Shown here piece after piece: positions 1-11,131 of a stretch of 64,000 nt of DNA. Where the stretch lies: contig MU008169.1 of assembly GCA_010909165.1 (NCBI GenBank), forward strand, positions 1,612,001 to 1,676,000, read 5' to 3'. The position numbers and the translations under genes were made by a program. Origin of the DNA: Anthoceros angustus. Its lineage: Eukaryota > Streptophyta > Anthocerotopsida > Anthocerotales > Anthocerotaceae. The stretch's first letter is position 1. Every line of letters begins with the position of its first letter. The notes beneath the pieces are model-generated. The model did no database searches, was not told the DNA's origin, and saw nothing but the letters and a program-made list of their open reading frames with translations.

Positions 1-1744
1 ACCGCTTTGTTGGCCTGTCCCATTTTTAAGTCGTCGATGACAAAGAAAGGAAGAAGGGCCTGCAGATTTGACCTTCACTCAGTACGTTGAAAGAGTTGAT
101 TCGGAAATGTCTGTTCTGAAAAGACGTAGTGGTGACCCCAGAACTTGTTTAGTTACCCTCAATTCATGGGTTCCGATTCTCACCTGTGAAACATTTGTTG
201 CAAGGCGTGCAAGCATATAGACTACAGCTACTTGGTAGTAGAGAGGCTTGCGGAACCAAAATAAGGGAGAGACTTTCAACTTGGCGGTTGAAACATCAGA
301 ATGGTGTGTCAACCTGCGGACAAGACAGGAGGCCTGCACACATGACTGACAAGAGATAGACTCTTTCGTCGTCTGCCGGTGTATACGGTCTTGCTAAGTG
401 TGCTGCGTAACAAACATGATACAAAAGGATCTCACCTAGGCTCTGACACCAAGCTGAAAAATGAGAACAAACACGCAACCTGTAGCAATAGCCAGCCCTG
501 CAATCCATCGGTACTGATACCCAAGCCCAATGGTAACAAGGCATGTCAGCTGCACTTCAATCCAGCCAAAGCAAGTTGTTAGCACAAAGATGAAAACCAC
601 ACATACCTGCCGTTGCACCTGAGTTACTGTGTCAGAAGGCATGGTTTGGAAGACAGTAAAAGCAATCGCGTACAAGAAGAGGTTTGCGAGCTGCACATCA
701 CATTGCAGTAGATCATTAGGTCCTGGCCTACATCGCAGCCCACAAGTTGCTGCTTGTTCAGCGAGAAGGATAATACTCTTCTGACCATAGTGAATGCATT
801 GCGACAGCTGTTCAGCGCCACTCTGCTCGTCGCATTTGATGTAATGCAGTTGACCAACGACCTGCAGGATCAACCCCAAAGAGCTTCACATCTCATGTGT
901 ACGAAGATGGTAGGTGTAATGTGCTGGCAAGATGAGGACGTGAATAATTCGAAGAAAGAAGAGCTGTACATGTGCGAGACTTGGGTTCCAGCCCACCCCA
1001 CGTTGAAAATGGCTGCATACAAACTAGAACCGTACACATGTGCTGCGGTAGAGGTTGCCCCAAGGAGGGTACATGTCCAGCACCCTCCGAACACAGAGGA
1101 GAAGGAGATTGCCACAAGCAGGGAACCCCCCGCATGCCATAGCTTAAATCTCCCAAACTTATCTATCTGAATGCAAGGAGCTGATAAGGCTTGCAGACGT
1201 TATCAAAAACGAAAGGAGCACAATCCACCATGACCATGTGAGATATGAACAAACTCTTAACGATAACAGCACTAAGCCCACTCACCAATTGCCCGACAGA
1301 TAGTGTGCCAATCCCATCCGCCACCTGTCCAGCAAGCATGACAACTCCAGCTTGCCTGAATGCATGACCATCAAATGGTGGCTGTAAGACGAAGGTGCCA
1401 TCAATGGACCAGAAACAGCACAGGCCTGGGACTGTCTTCAACCTGAGCTCACAAGCTAAACCAGAAGCTTACTTTGGTGACAAGCCGACATGAGTGAGGA
1501 AAATCAAAAGGTACGTGAACCAGCAAGCAGCCGTGAGATCGTTCAGCATATGCCCCGTTCCATATGCCAGTATCTGTGGCCTTGTAAGCGGGACCTCCGA
1601 GGGACCGGTGACATCCCCATGCTCCTCTCGGATGCTTAATTCTTGCTGCCCAAGCCTCTCAGCTTTGTGAGGGGCACCGTGGGGCAAATTCGGTCCATCC
1701 AAGAACCGAGAATCTGATGCACCCACGACATGAGGCGAATCCAT
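1..1744 (-). CDS. MFSD12-like major facilitator transporter (3' end outside window)
   Basis: A multi-pass membrane transporter of the MFSD12/GPH branch of the major facilitator superfamily. Animal MFSD12 imports cysteine into lysosomes; the plant substrate is unknown. I read eight exons from an ATG at 1744: about 1473-1744, 1286-1355, 970-1166, 786-861, 607-690, 436-549, 184-313 and 1-59. Recognisable blocks are GTGHMLNDLTAACWFTYLL in exon 1, the VADGIGTLSVGQL / IDKFGRFKLWH junction, AIFNVGWAGTQVSHM, the VNCITSNATSRVALNSCRNA block, and KPLYYQVAVVYMLARLATNV near the left edge. All splice junctions keep frame except the one after exon 6 (near 436): there the frame needs one or two extra bases, otherwise a TAG is read. 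This may be a sequence error or a lesion. The family is clear from the blocks; the product is incomplete because the gene leaves the window. Confidence 0.82.
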
Positions 1745-3082
1745 GCTCACTCAACGGGAATGGAGATACGATTTAGTACACATATATTCTAATTACTGTA
1801 ACAGCAGCTTCCAATATATCCAACAAGCTCGGATCCGTCCTGGCGTTCATCATGTGCTCGACTCCAGGAATCCGGCCGCTGCAAAGATGCAAATCAAAAT
1901 AAGACAGATGAATGACAAAGGAGGGCCATATCTGCTATCACCTCTGCGCTTAATTGTCCCTCTTGCCATCCTCTCCCTGAGCTCCAGAACGCACCTCAAA
2001 CTGGTACCCACAAATCTAGAATTGAAGACAGGACACTGAGGACAGCACCCTGAAGGGCAGATCTGGCCGACCTTCCGAAATTCGGGGAGACGAATTCTCC
2101 GTCCCAATCCCTGCTGCGTATTGCCTGGAGAATTGTGCAAGTGTGCAATTGCGGCGACCGAGAAGCTGAATCAGCCCACTCCCAAAATTCCCAAACTGGT
2201 CGTCGCTAGAGCTGGGAGTCTGAACGAGTTTGGCCTATCAGGATTCCCGAAGAAGAACGTCAGCCGAATCAAGTGCTGCCGATCAACAAACCTGTCCAGC
2301 AGTGCTGCTACTCGTAGTAATATTCCCCCGCCTCCAGGCTCAACTTTTTGGAATTCCTCAAAATTTGTGGCAAGGGCAAGGCGAAGAACCCCCGAGCTGG
2401 GTTTGGGTCTGGGTCGTGAAGACCGTCGAAATTCGGGCCGTGGGATGCACAGGCAGCTACGTAGAGTACATGGCGAGCTCCAGACGTGAGGACACGAGTC
2501 TCCGAGTCCGCTCGAACAAGGTGGGTGGTGGGTCCTATGTTGGGTTCGTCCAGGACAGAATATTCATAAGGAACACTCTCCCTACTTGTCCAATGAGGCA
2601 TAGTACCTCATCAGCATGCAGCGTTGCAGTGCCGGGTGGCTCGCCGGAAGCAGCCGGATCGGAGATTCGGAACCCGCATTGGACAGATCTGTCGTGTACA
2701 ATCAAAATTGAGTCCACAAGGTTTCCTTGCTCAGTCTTTCCTAGTGGCAGGTGGTGAGAGCAGCGGGTCGGCAGAAGCAGGGTGACGTCTTGTGTTACCA
2801 AATGTGGGATCCCGCGGGGAAGGTTGTGGTGGTGCTGGTACCGGGAGGAAGAGCTAGTTCGAGCTGGCGGGTGCGGGACAAGGCGGAGCAGGGGCCCGGA
2901 GATGAGGACGGGAAGGGAAAGGAACGGAACGGCAGGGTTTGGTTGGCGGCGCCATTGGCATTTTTCGCGGCAGGAAGATGCACTTCGACATTGATCCGGG
3001 TGACCTAACCTATTGAGGACACGAGTACGAGACGAGACGGTGATTGTCGTCCGTCATCGGGTTGGGGCCAGGTTGCGTGGCG
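1745..3082. other. Intergenic region, no supported gene
   Basis: This stretch lies between the divergent MFS (minus) and thioredoxin-like (plus) starts, so it should hold both promoters. Open frames here are short, overlap on several strands and show no recognisable motif or splice structure. I see no repeat or RNA gene. Confidence 0.5.
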
Positions 3083-3538
3083 ATGGAAAGCAAGGAAGGG
3101 AATCCAGGTTTAGGGTTAGGAGGTGGAGCAGGAGCAGGAGGGGAGATTTCGTTCGCGCCGGTGCCTCAGAGGGTGTTGGAGGAGGCGGCAGGGTTTGCCC
3201 TGCCCGTGAATTTCCATGGCAACCTCGTCACTGCAACCACGGACGAGCAGCTCACCGAGATCCTGTCCAATGCCAAGGCTTGCAAGCGGCCTGCCGTGGT
3301 GAACTACGGAGCGTCCTGGTGCCACGTTTGTAAACAAATGCTTCCCACTTTCTGCAACCTGAGTAACGAGCATCCGTCCTCCCTCTTTGTGTATGCGGAT
3401 ATCGACAAGTGCGAGGCCACGACACATGATGTGCGGTACACTCCAACGTTCCGTTTCTACAGGGACGGAGCCAAGGTGGATGAGTTCTATGGCGGGGGCG
3501 CTCAGAGGCTTCGGGACCGTGTATGGCTCCAGTCCTAG
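3083..3538 (+). CDS. Thioredoxin-like 3-3 protein
   Basis: A 151-residue single-exon thioredoxin-fold protein. The best match is the plant thioredoxin-like 3-3 group (Arabidopsis At3g53220): VNYGASWCHVCKQMLP around the active site, then FVYADIDKCEATTHDVRYTP and a C-terminus with RLRDRVWLQS. The active site reads WCHVC, so both redox cysteines are present although the spacing residues differ from the classical WCGPC. The cis-proline loop (RYTPTF) is intact. I chose the ATG at 3083 because the upstream open frame has only non-ATG starts; the first 30 or so residues are Gly-rich and probably disordered. No clear transit peptide is visible, so it is probably cytosolic or nuclear. The Gly-rich stretch is encoded by a telomere-like run near 3108-3119. 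Confidence 0.88.
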   Translation: MESKEGNPGLGLGGGAGAGGEISFAPVPQRVLEEAAGFALPVNFHGNLVTATTDEQLTEILSNAKACKRPAVVNYGASWCHVCKQMLPTFCNLSNEHPSSLFVYADIDKCEATTHDVRYTPTFRFYRDGAKVDEFYGGGAQRLRDRVWLQS

Positions 3539-4377
3539 AGCAGGAATCTCGATCCTTCTCCTGGGGCGCACCCTTGGAAATGGGAAAGTGTCGTTGCTTT
3601 CCCTCTAGCATTTTGTTGTGACTTATGCACAAATCCGTTTCTTCCCGTGGAATGCCATGTGCAGGCCTGTGGATCCCACAATTAGCCAGCCGTCGAGGTG
3701 AGCATCAGCAATGTATTCGTACCACTGCACATTCATTTGTATTTCAAGTGTGCAGACAATGTGGGCTTCCAAACCAACTCTCTGTTTACCCACACGTCAA
3801 GCTATGTCTGTCATCGGGTTCAATGGTATTCTCGAGACAAGTTTACAAGAGATGGCTGTTTGATGCACACACGGTGCCATGCCGACAGTGGGAAACGAAC
3901 GTGGATTTCAAGGTCATAGAGACGATGCTTGGTATGTGACTACGCAACGGGAATGACGAGAATCGTTTAACGTTACGCTGTAGTACGATTCTTGCCTGGA
4001 ACTGCGCGTCACGATGGGCAGTAAATCCTCAGCTGACCATAAATGTATCGCGTCCCGCACCTCTTCTAGTTGAGGTAAAATCTCAGCTACAAAAAAAAAG
4101 TACCTACAGCTGTGGCAGGTACCCTGCTGCCACTCAGACCAGTCACATATAGACCTTGCTTCCTCTCCAGCATTGCCTACGCACATACGAGAGGGAACAT
4201 GCTTTCGCATCCTCAGATCGAGAGCGCTCAGTGCCTCTCCAGTCAGTCTCCATGAGCCGAAACAGGAGCGGAAGAGTCCGGTTAGTGGGGACCCCAGCAA
4301 AAAGAGGCACACATCCTAAAAGTCGGCCAGGTGAAACAGCAGTCGTTGAAGAAGCATGGACAAGTCACTTCGCCCGT
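3539..4377. other. Intergenic region between two convergent genes
   Basis: This is the 3' flank of the thioredoxin-like gene and the 3' flank of nucleolin, which converge here. An open frame at 3914-4312 (minus) has no recognisable domain, and I treat it as chance. Nothing else is seen. Confidence 0.5.
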
Positions 4378-7300
4378 CTAGTCATCAAAGGTTGTCTTCT
4401 TGCCTGGGAATAGGAACAAGCTTCTATTAGAACCGCTAAAACGGAACAGACAACTGATCAAATCGCAACAATGAGAGGCAGAAATGCAAGCCACAACTGA
4501 CCTGTGCCTGCTGCAGCAAGATTTACTTTAGTCCTGGGGGCTCCACCCCGGCCCCCACCTCTACCACCACCTCCACGGCCACCTCCACGACCGCCTCGTC
4601 CTGCAAGTCCAGATAACACGCTAAGCAACACCTCTTAGGTGACTAGAATAGAATACTGCACCATAGGGCGTTTTCAGACAACATGCATACCGCGATCACC
4701 ACTGCCAAAACCCCCTCTTCCACCTCTACCACCACCTCTTCCTCCGCCGCCAAAACCACCTCTTCCTCCACCGCGACCACCTCGGTCCCCACCACCCCCT
4801 CCAGCAGGTGCTTGTCCAGCCTCATTTACCACTAAAGATCTACCATTAAGATCAGATCCATCATACTCCAGGGCCTTGGAAAGTCCATCCTTGCTGTCAA
4901 ACTCAATATAGGCAAACCTGTGACATGTACAGGAACACAAACCGGTTTTGGTGAACCTATCAAATTAATACTTACCACTTTGAGGACAGCAAACTGGAAT
5001 TAAACTTAAGTTTAGTGCTCACCCCTTTATATTTCCAGATTCCCGATCTGTTGGGATACGGACCGTCACAACATCTCCACATTCACTGAAATGCTCTGTT
5101 AATGCATTTCGTATCTGCAATACATTGGGCAGTGTAGCAACCAAGCAATCAGAAAAACTTAAACTTGATTGTGGCCGCCATAAGTTTTAAGTGAAAGAAA
5201 GAGGCACTCACTGAGTCTTCATCTTGAAACTTGTCAAAACCTCTAACAAAGGCAGTTTTGTCAGACCCTGGTCTGGGAGTCCCTGGCGTTCCACTGCGTG
5301 TAGAATAGAAAACTTCCATCAAGCTCCAGTGCAAAGCACATGACCTACATGCTATCTGATTGTAGTCACATCAGGAAAAAAACAGAGGGACTCACCCGAA
5401 GCCCCCAGCTCTTGGGGCACTACCTGGGGTAGTCCGCTCACGCTCCCTTGCTAAATCTACCGCAATATTCCTACCGGACAAATTATCACCATTTTTCTTG
5501 AGGGCCTGCACCAGGATAATTCAAGCACACCATCAGTTCGGTCGATTCAAAATATATAGCCGTCTACACCAAGTACAGAGGAGCCATTACCAAAACCTTC
5601 TAACATACTAGTCAAAACAATAATGAAAAACCAGGCACGGAGGAGCAACCTTCTCTGCCCCAGCTTTGGTCTCAAACTCAATATGACCAAATCCTCTGGA
5701 TTGCCCATTCTCATTCTGGGCAAGTCTTACATCCAAGATCTCTCCACAGTCCTTGAAGTATTCATAACTGGTATGAACAAAACAACAATCACATTAGCAT
5801 TCACACTACGCCTGGAAAGTAAGCTGAAAATGTTATCCTTGGAAACTTCACCATCCTGTAAAACTACAGTGAGAAGACATACAGGCTGTCTGAATCCACG
5901 GCCCAAGCCAAATTCTTCACAAAGATAGTCTTGCTCCCATCGCTGTCATCAGCCCCTTTGACCGGGGTCTTGGGCTGTGGAATAACATACCACATTTACT
6001 GCAACTTCAAACAGTTCACACAGGTCTTCGCGAAAATTTACACTGTCCAAGGCTCTCACCTCAACTTTTTGCTTTTTGCTCTTGGGTTTGTCTTCCTCTT
6101 CTCTTTCCTCCTCACTTTCTTCATCCTCACTTTCTTCATCCTCACTTTCTTCATCTTCACTTTCACCCTTTGCTGCAGATTTTCCATTTTGCACTTTTGA
6201 TGTTGCAGGCTTTGCTGCAGATTTGCCTGCAGGTTTTGGAGCTTCCTCTTCATCACTATCTTCCTCATCACTCTCCTCGTCATCGCTGGAGTCAGCTTCA
6301 GCAGTCTTTGCAGCTGGTGTCACAGGCTTTTTGACTGCAGCTGGTGTCGATGGCCTTTTAGCTGCAGAAGGCTGGCAGAGTACAGAACAATCAGTTATAT
6401 ACTTTGATTGGATTGCACAAGTATCAACCACGGGGGAATCTCGGAGAGAGAAAGTTACCTCTTCTTCGCTGTCATCATCACTATCATCCTCATCACTTTC
6501 AGCAGCAGGGGCTGCCTTTGCTGCTGGTACAGGAGTTTCCTCATCATCACTATCGTCACTGTCATCCTCATCATCGCTCACTGCTGCTGCTGGTTTGGCG
6601 ACTGCTGGTTTGGTGGTGGCAGCCTCCTTCCCTACAGGCTTCTTAGGCTGCACAGAAATATACAACCACCATTGAGGAAGCAGGCAAAAACTTGAGAAAT
6701 TATAAACTGAAAACAAACATCAGGAGAAGACAAGCCACCTCCTCATCACTGTCATCCTCATCACTGTCGTCACTGTCATCCTCATCACTGTCATCGACTG
6801 CTGCTTTCGGTTTACCAGCTGCATGAGTTGCTACTGATTTGGGTTTTGCAGCTACCTTTCCAGCAGGCTTCTTCGGCTGGAAAAGACAACACTGCTCCGT
6901 CATATCCATTTTGTCAAAAGTAAGACAGGGAAGGCCAGCAGTAAAATGTGTTCACGTACAGCTTCATCCTCAGAGTCATCCTCATCAGATTCATCGTCAG
7001 ATTCCTCCATGGGAACAGGCTTGGTAGCAGGCTGCAACCATCCCAGGCAACAAACTCAGCAAAATGCTCTGCTCAAAACGTCTGCAACAAGACGCTGAGA
7101 CTATATCCACACCTCTTCATCAGAATCACTTTCATCATCACTGTCTTCCTTGGCCGCAGGCTTCCCATTGTCTGCTGGCGTCATTTCCTGCATCCCAAGC
7201 CAAGCCCTAATCAGCCGCCCAACCAACAATCAACAAGTTCACAGACCGGCGGCACAACATCATGCTCAGCCTCCAACCTCATCAGAAGACTCATCACTGC

Positions 7301-8118
7301 TATCCTCTTCTACCACAGGTTTCTTCACAACGGGCACCTTCTTGGCCTCTACCGGCGCACCCTTGCCGTTCTTCACTGGTTTAACAACTGGAGTCTCCTG
7401 AATTTCAAAAACCAGCAAGGCATCCTCGAGTTATTACCACAAACCGGTGCACAGCCACTTTGAAACAAAAACCCAGGAACAGCCACTACCTCATCAGAAG
7501 AGTCGTCGTCACTAGATTCTTCCACAACAGGTTTCTTGGGAGGAGGCGCCTTTTTAATAGACTTGGATTCCTGTCGAAGGAAAACAACATTCACTCAGAC
7601 CAGTTCCGGCTATCACGCGTGAAACAGCACTCCTGTTGGTGACACAGCCGAACCCTACAAACAAGACAATCACCTTCTCAGCCTTCGCTGGCACCGCCTT
7701 TGCAGGGGCCGCCTTCACCTTCTCCACCTTCCCGCCAGCACCTGAAGCGCCGACCATGTCAATAAGTCGTCTTTCACCATAAGGACAATAGAACCACAAA
7801 CAGCCGCAGTTCCAGAAAGCCAGCTGCCACGAATGGACCAAAAACAGGCGACTCCAGTATCAGCTGCGCCGCAGTCCCTCCACTTCAGCTCAGATACTCT
7901 ACAGGCCCGTCCCACACCACCAAACCTACAGAAATGCACCTGTGCTCGCTACTAGAAACCGGAAGCGTCGACATCCGCTTAAACCCCAGCCTAAACCCCA
8001 GCATGAACCCCAAACACAAACTTTGGCCGCTGCGAGCAGAATTGGGCGGTTGCAACATACTCTTCACTGGAGTGGCCTTGGCGACAGCCTCCGTGTCATT
8101 GCGTCCGCGCTTGGCCAT
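4378..8118 (-). CDS. Nucleolin (acidic repeats, two RRMs, GAR tail)
   Basis: A nucleolar protein that binds rRNA precursors and ribosomal DNA chromatin. I read about 17 short exons from the ATG at 8118 to the TAG at 4378. The N-terminal half (exons 3-9) is a run of modules in which a Lys/Ala/Pro-rich piece alternates with an acidic Ser-Asp/Glu tract (ESSDDDSSDE, DSDEDDSDDSDEDDSDEE and similar), often one module per exon. RRM1 has IFVKNL (about 5910) and RGFGHIEF (about 5690). RRM2 has AFVRGF (about 5245) and GFAYIEF (about 4910). A Gly/Arg-rich tail of RGG repeats follows at about 4820-4540, and the last exon encodes KKTTFDD. Splice phases checked at exons 1-3 and at the final exon are consistent. 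The domain order matches plant nucleolins. The module-per-exon structure of the acidic region suggests growth by exon duplication. Confidence 0.93.
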
Positions 8119-8205
8119 GGTGGATGCGCGGATGAATTGGGGCGGGCAGGTGTGAGAGCAGCGTATTCCACAGACTCATGAATATCCGTCGTCTACCAGT
8201 TCAAC

Positions 8206-8240
8206 ATATATAGGGCGCTGCTGGGCTTACAAAACCCTAA
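8206..8240 (-). promoter_or_regulatory. Nucleolin promoter: telo-box, site II and TATA
   Basis: On the plus strand TGGGCT (8222-8227, a site II element) lies next to AAACCCTAA (8232-8240, a telo-box), about 115 bp upstream of the nucleolin ATG. A TATATAT run at about 8206-8213 lies between them and the gene. The pair of site II and telo-box is the well known signature of plant ribosomal-protein and nucleolar gene promoters, linked to growth and cell-cycle control. The motif match is direct; the function is inferred. Confidence 0.72.
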
Positions 8241-8743
8241 GCTCTTAGGGCTGCTCGCTCCTCGACGGCGTTACTGTTATAGAATTTTCTTCTTCTACTG
8301 AATCTTCAAAAAGAAAGATCACGAGCCAATACACTGAAGGCGGAAAATATCAAGTGTACCGGCTAAACTTGGTACCTACTGCTGAAGGTACATTCTGCGT
8401 TTTGGTGGGCAGTCCACTTGACCAGTGCAGGCCAACTCGGGCTGCCAAATTCGAATGCCATCCGTGTGGGAGGAGACGCGATTTCTGCGTCTCCTGGCCA
8501 AAGCCTCTCACCATATGGTGTCTGCAAGTGCCGGTGCCCTGCCCCTCACGTGCTTCAATCAAAATGACCCAGGGAAGTCCAGATGCTTCTGCGTCGATTA
8601 GATGACACAGCATCACCGTCGGAGTTCGAGCCTCGGAGGCCCAAGTTTCGCCAGGATTCCGAGCAACAAGTGTGAGCAGTCCGTTGCAGAGGCGTAGCTC
8701 GGAGGGGATGTGATCTACAAGTTGTCCTGGCCGCCAAGGTCAT
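8241..8743. other. Intergenic region between nucleolin 5' end and PPR 3' end
   Basis: Short overlapping open frames only. The left part is distal nucleolin promoter and the right part is 3' flank of the PPR gene. Nothing else is seen. Confidence 0.45.
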
Positions 8744-11131
8744 TCAAGCAGCGTCTCCACATGAGCACAGACCATCCCTGAAATGGTGGACGCGGTGGGC
8801 ATCCCGGACGATAAGCTCCCTCTTCTCAGCCTGCGAGAGAACCTTGGCGACGCTGTGGCAGCTGCTGCACATACGTAGAGATTTGGTGACCAGCAGAGTG
8901 GAGCCTGCAGGAGTGTTTAGTAGGCCGAAAGATATGGCCAGTCTTTCCGCATGCCCACACATGGTGTCGTCGTTTTCCTTTCCGGCTGGGACGGTAGGGA
9001 ATCCCTGGATCTGGGTGGTAGGGGGAGACATTTCCTCGTCTCCTACTGTAAACTGATGCACCTTGTGGTTCACTTCGATGAAGGCCTTTGCAGGCTTTTT
9101 ACGTACGCCTGACGCTATCCGCAACCTGTCGATGTCCCGCGCGTCCTCCAACCTGCCGGCAGTTGCGTATAGACCTGACATGAGGATATAGGCCGAGCCA
9201 TGTTGAGGTTCCAGCTGCAGAAGACGGTCGAAGCACATGCGTCCTCGCCCGACATCACCGTGGAGATTGCAGGCAGTTAGCAAGGACCTCCATCCCACGT
9301 AGTCGTTATCGAAGGGAAGGGATTGCAACATCTGTTCAGCCTCGTCCATGTGACCCGACCGCCCGAGCAGATCAACCATGCAGTTGTAGTGCTCCACAGT
9401 TGGTGCGATACCATGCCCTTCGACCATCATCTTGAAGTACTCTTGCCCTTTGCTTACCAGCCCCATGTGACTGCATGCCGTGAGCAGAGACAAGAATGTG
9501 CAATCATCGGGCTGTACTCCCTGTACCTTCATTTCCTCGAAGCAGTCCATGGCCAGTTCACAGTTATTGTGCTGGCCATATCCGTTAATCAGCGAATTCC
9601 ATGTGACTACGTTTCTCAGAATTAACCCATCAAAAACGCGCTGAGCGTCTTCCAGGCTCCCGCATTTGGCATACATGTCCACTAAAGCGCTCCCAACATG
9701 TGCATCTTGTGCGAGCCCCCTGTCTAGAATTTCAGAGTGTATCTGCCTGCCTGCTTGTAGGGCACCGATGCTCCCACAGACTTTCAGAGTATTGATGAAG
9801 GTCACCATATCAGGCTTTGTACCCTCTCGTTGCATACTTTCGTACAAATCAAAAGCTTCGGGGCCAGACCCATACAGGGCATAACCACCTATCATGGCAC
9901 TCCAGGTCACAATGTCTCTTGCGGGCAACCCATCAAAGACCCTGCGAGCATCATGTAAGCACCCACACTTGAGGTACATGTTCACCACAGCATTCCAAAC
10001 AAATAAATCTGATCCTCCGACAGTTTCCCGAATCTGAGCGTGGATTTGGTTTCCCTTGTCCACAGCCCCCGTCATTCCACATGCTTGCAAAACAGCCACA
10101 AGAGTGAACTTGTCAGGCGTCACACCATCTTCCTGCATACTTTCATAGAGGTCAAGGGCGTCCTGACCAAGCTCATGGTGAGTATATGCTTGGATCATCA
10201 CATTCCACGAGACTACGTCTTTGTGTGACAATGTGTCAAACACTGTACGCGCATCCACCAGGCTTCCACACTTGGCATACATATCGACTAGGGTATTGCC
10301 AACACTTACCACACCTTGAAGCCCTCGTTTCTGAATGTCGGCATGAATTTGCCTGCCCTTCTGGATGGCTCCTCTCATAGCACATGCTTTCAAAATAGTC
10401 TTAAAAGTAGCATAATCAGCAGAAACCCTGTCATCCTGTTGCATCAACCCGTACAGATCCAGGGCTTCTTGTGCGAGCCCATTTTGGACATACCCCGAGA
10501 TCATGGCATTCCAAGTCACCACATTTCGGGTTATCAAGCTGTCAAACACTGCCCGAGCATCCCTCACGCTCTTGCACTTGCTGTACATGTCCACAAGGGA
10601 GCCCCCAACACAAAGGTTGGACTCAAGTGCACTGTATACAATATCAGCATGCACAAGCCTGCCAGATCTTATATCTCCAAGACTGGCGCAGGCTTTCAGG
10701 ACTGCCACAAGTATATAGCTATTCGGTTTCACCCTTGACATTCGGAGCTGCTGGTACAATTCGATAGCCTCCAGAGCCTGTCCCTGCTCTCCATGTGCGG
10801 AGATGATTGAAGCCCACACGTGTTCATCTGGAGCAGGCAGTTTGCCAAAGACTTGCTTTGCTTCCAGCAAGCTTCCATGCGAAGCATACATGCGGATAAT
10901 GTGGTTGGCCAGAAATGCATTGGACTCAAACTTCCGTTTAGCCACAAGAGCATGAATTCGCCTGCCAACTACCAGATCTTTATTCGCAATGCATCCCTTG
11001 AGGACACGATACAACATGTCTCTTGAAACAAAACGCCCTTGCCGGTCCATGCTGTCCAGCTCCCTCGAGGCCTCATCGAACAGTCCATCATCACATAATT
11101 GACTCCAGCTCTCCTGGCTACATTCCAACAC
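8744..11131 (-). CDS. PLS-class PPR protein with KPA-type DYW variant domain
   Basis: A roughly 795-residue organelle RNA-binding protein: about 15-17 PPR repeats of P, L and S type with MYAKCGSL-type motifs, then E1/E2 motifs and a C-terminal deaminase-like domain. In that domain the HxE zinc-site motif is HAE (residues about 727-729), followed by CSSC and a final CSC, so the catalytic residues remain. The PG box usually reads PGxSW; here it is KKPAKAFIEV (residues about 678-687). The last three residues are DAA rather than DYW. The linker between the E2 part and the HAE motif is only about 25-30 residues, shorter than usual. These changes resemble the DYW:KP class linked to U-to-C editing. 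The frame opens at a GTG four codons after a TGA, and the first in-frame ATG is residue 28, so a 5' exon with the targeting peptide is probably missing from this model; an acceptor-like TAG stands at about 11118. Confidence 0.85.
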   Translation of the reverse strand: MLECSQESWSQLCDDGLFDEASRELDSMDRQGRFVSRDMLYRVLKGCIANKDLVVGRRIHALVAKRKFESNAFLANHIIRMYASHGSLLEAKQVFGKLPAPDEHVWASIISAHGEQGQALEAIELYQQLRMSRVKPNSYILVAVLKACASLGDIRSGRLVHADIVYSALESNLCVGGSLVDMYSKCKSVRDARAVFDSLITRNVVTWNAMISGYVQNGLAQEALDLYGLMQQDDRVSADYATFKTILKACAMRGAIQKGRQIHADIQKRGLQGVVSVGNTLVDMYAKCGSLVDARTVFDTLSHKDVVSWNVMIQAYTHHELGQDALDLYESMQEDGVTPDKFTLVAVLQACGMTGAVDKGNQIHAQIRETVGGSDLFVWNAVVNMYLKCGCLHDARRVFDGLPARDIVTWSAMIGGYALYGSGPEAFDLYESMQREGTKPDMVTFINTLKVCGSIGALQAGRQIHSEILDRGLAQDAHVGSALVDMYAKCGSLEDAQRVFDGLILRNVVTWNSLINGYGQHNNCELAMDCFEEMKVQGVQPDDCTFLSLLTACSHMGLVSKGQEYFKMMVEGHGIAPTVEHYNCMVDLLGRSGHMDEAEQMLQSLPFDNDYVGWRSLLTACNLHGDVGRGRMCFDRLLQLEPQHGSAYILMSGLYATAGRLEDARDIDRLRIASGVRKKPAKAFIEVNHKVHQFTVGDEEMSPPTTQIQGFPTVPAGKENDDTMCGHAERLAISFGLLNTPAGSTLLVTKSLRMCSSCHSVAKVLSQAEKRELIVRDAHRVHHFRDGLCSCGDAA

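Noticed and set aside
1401-1470. 30-bp intron in the MFS gene
   Set aside because: An acceptor at about 1356 gives a normal 117-bp intron and a better protein join (PK-QAGVVMLAGQ).
3914-4312. 132-codon minus frame after the thioredoxin-like gene
   Set aside because: No recognisable domain, and it lies in the joint 3' flank; likely chance.
6076-6675. Plus-strand Ser-rich frame with SSSLSSS runs
   Set aside because: Antisense of the acidic nucleolin exons (GAT/GAG/TCA codons read backwards).
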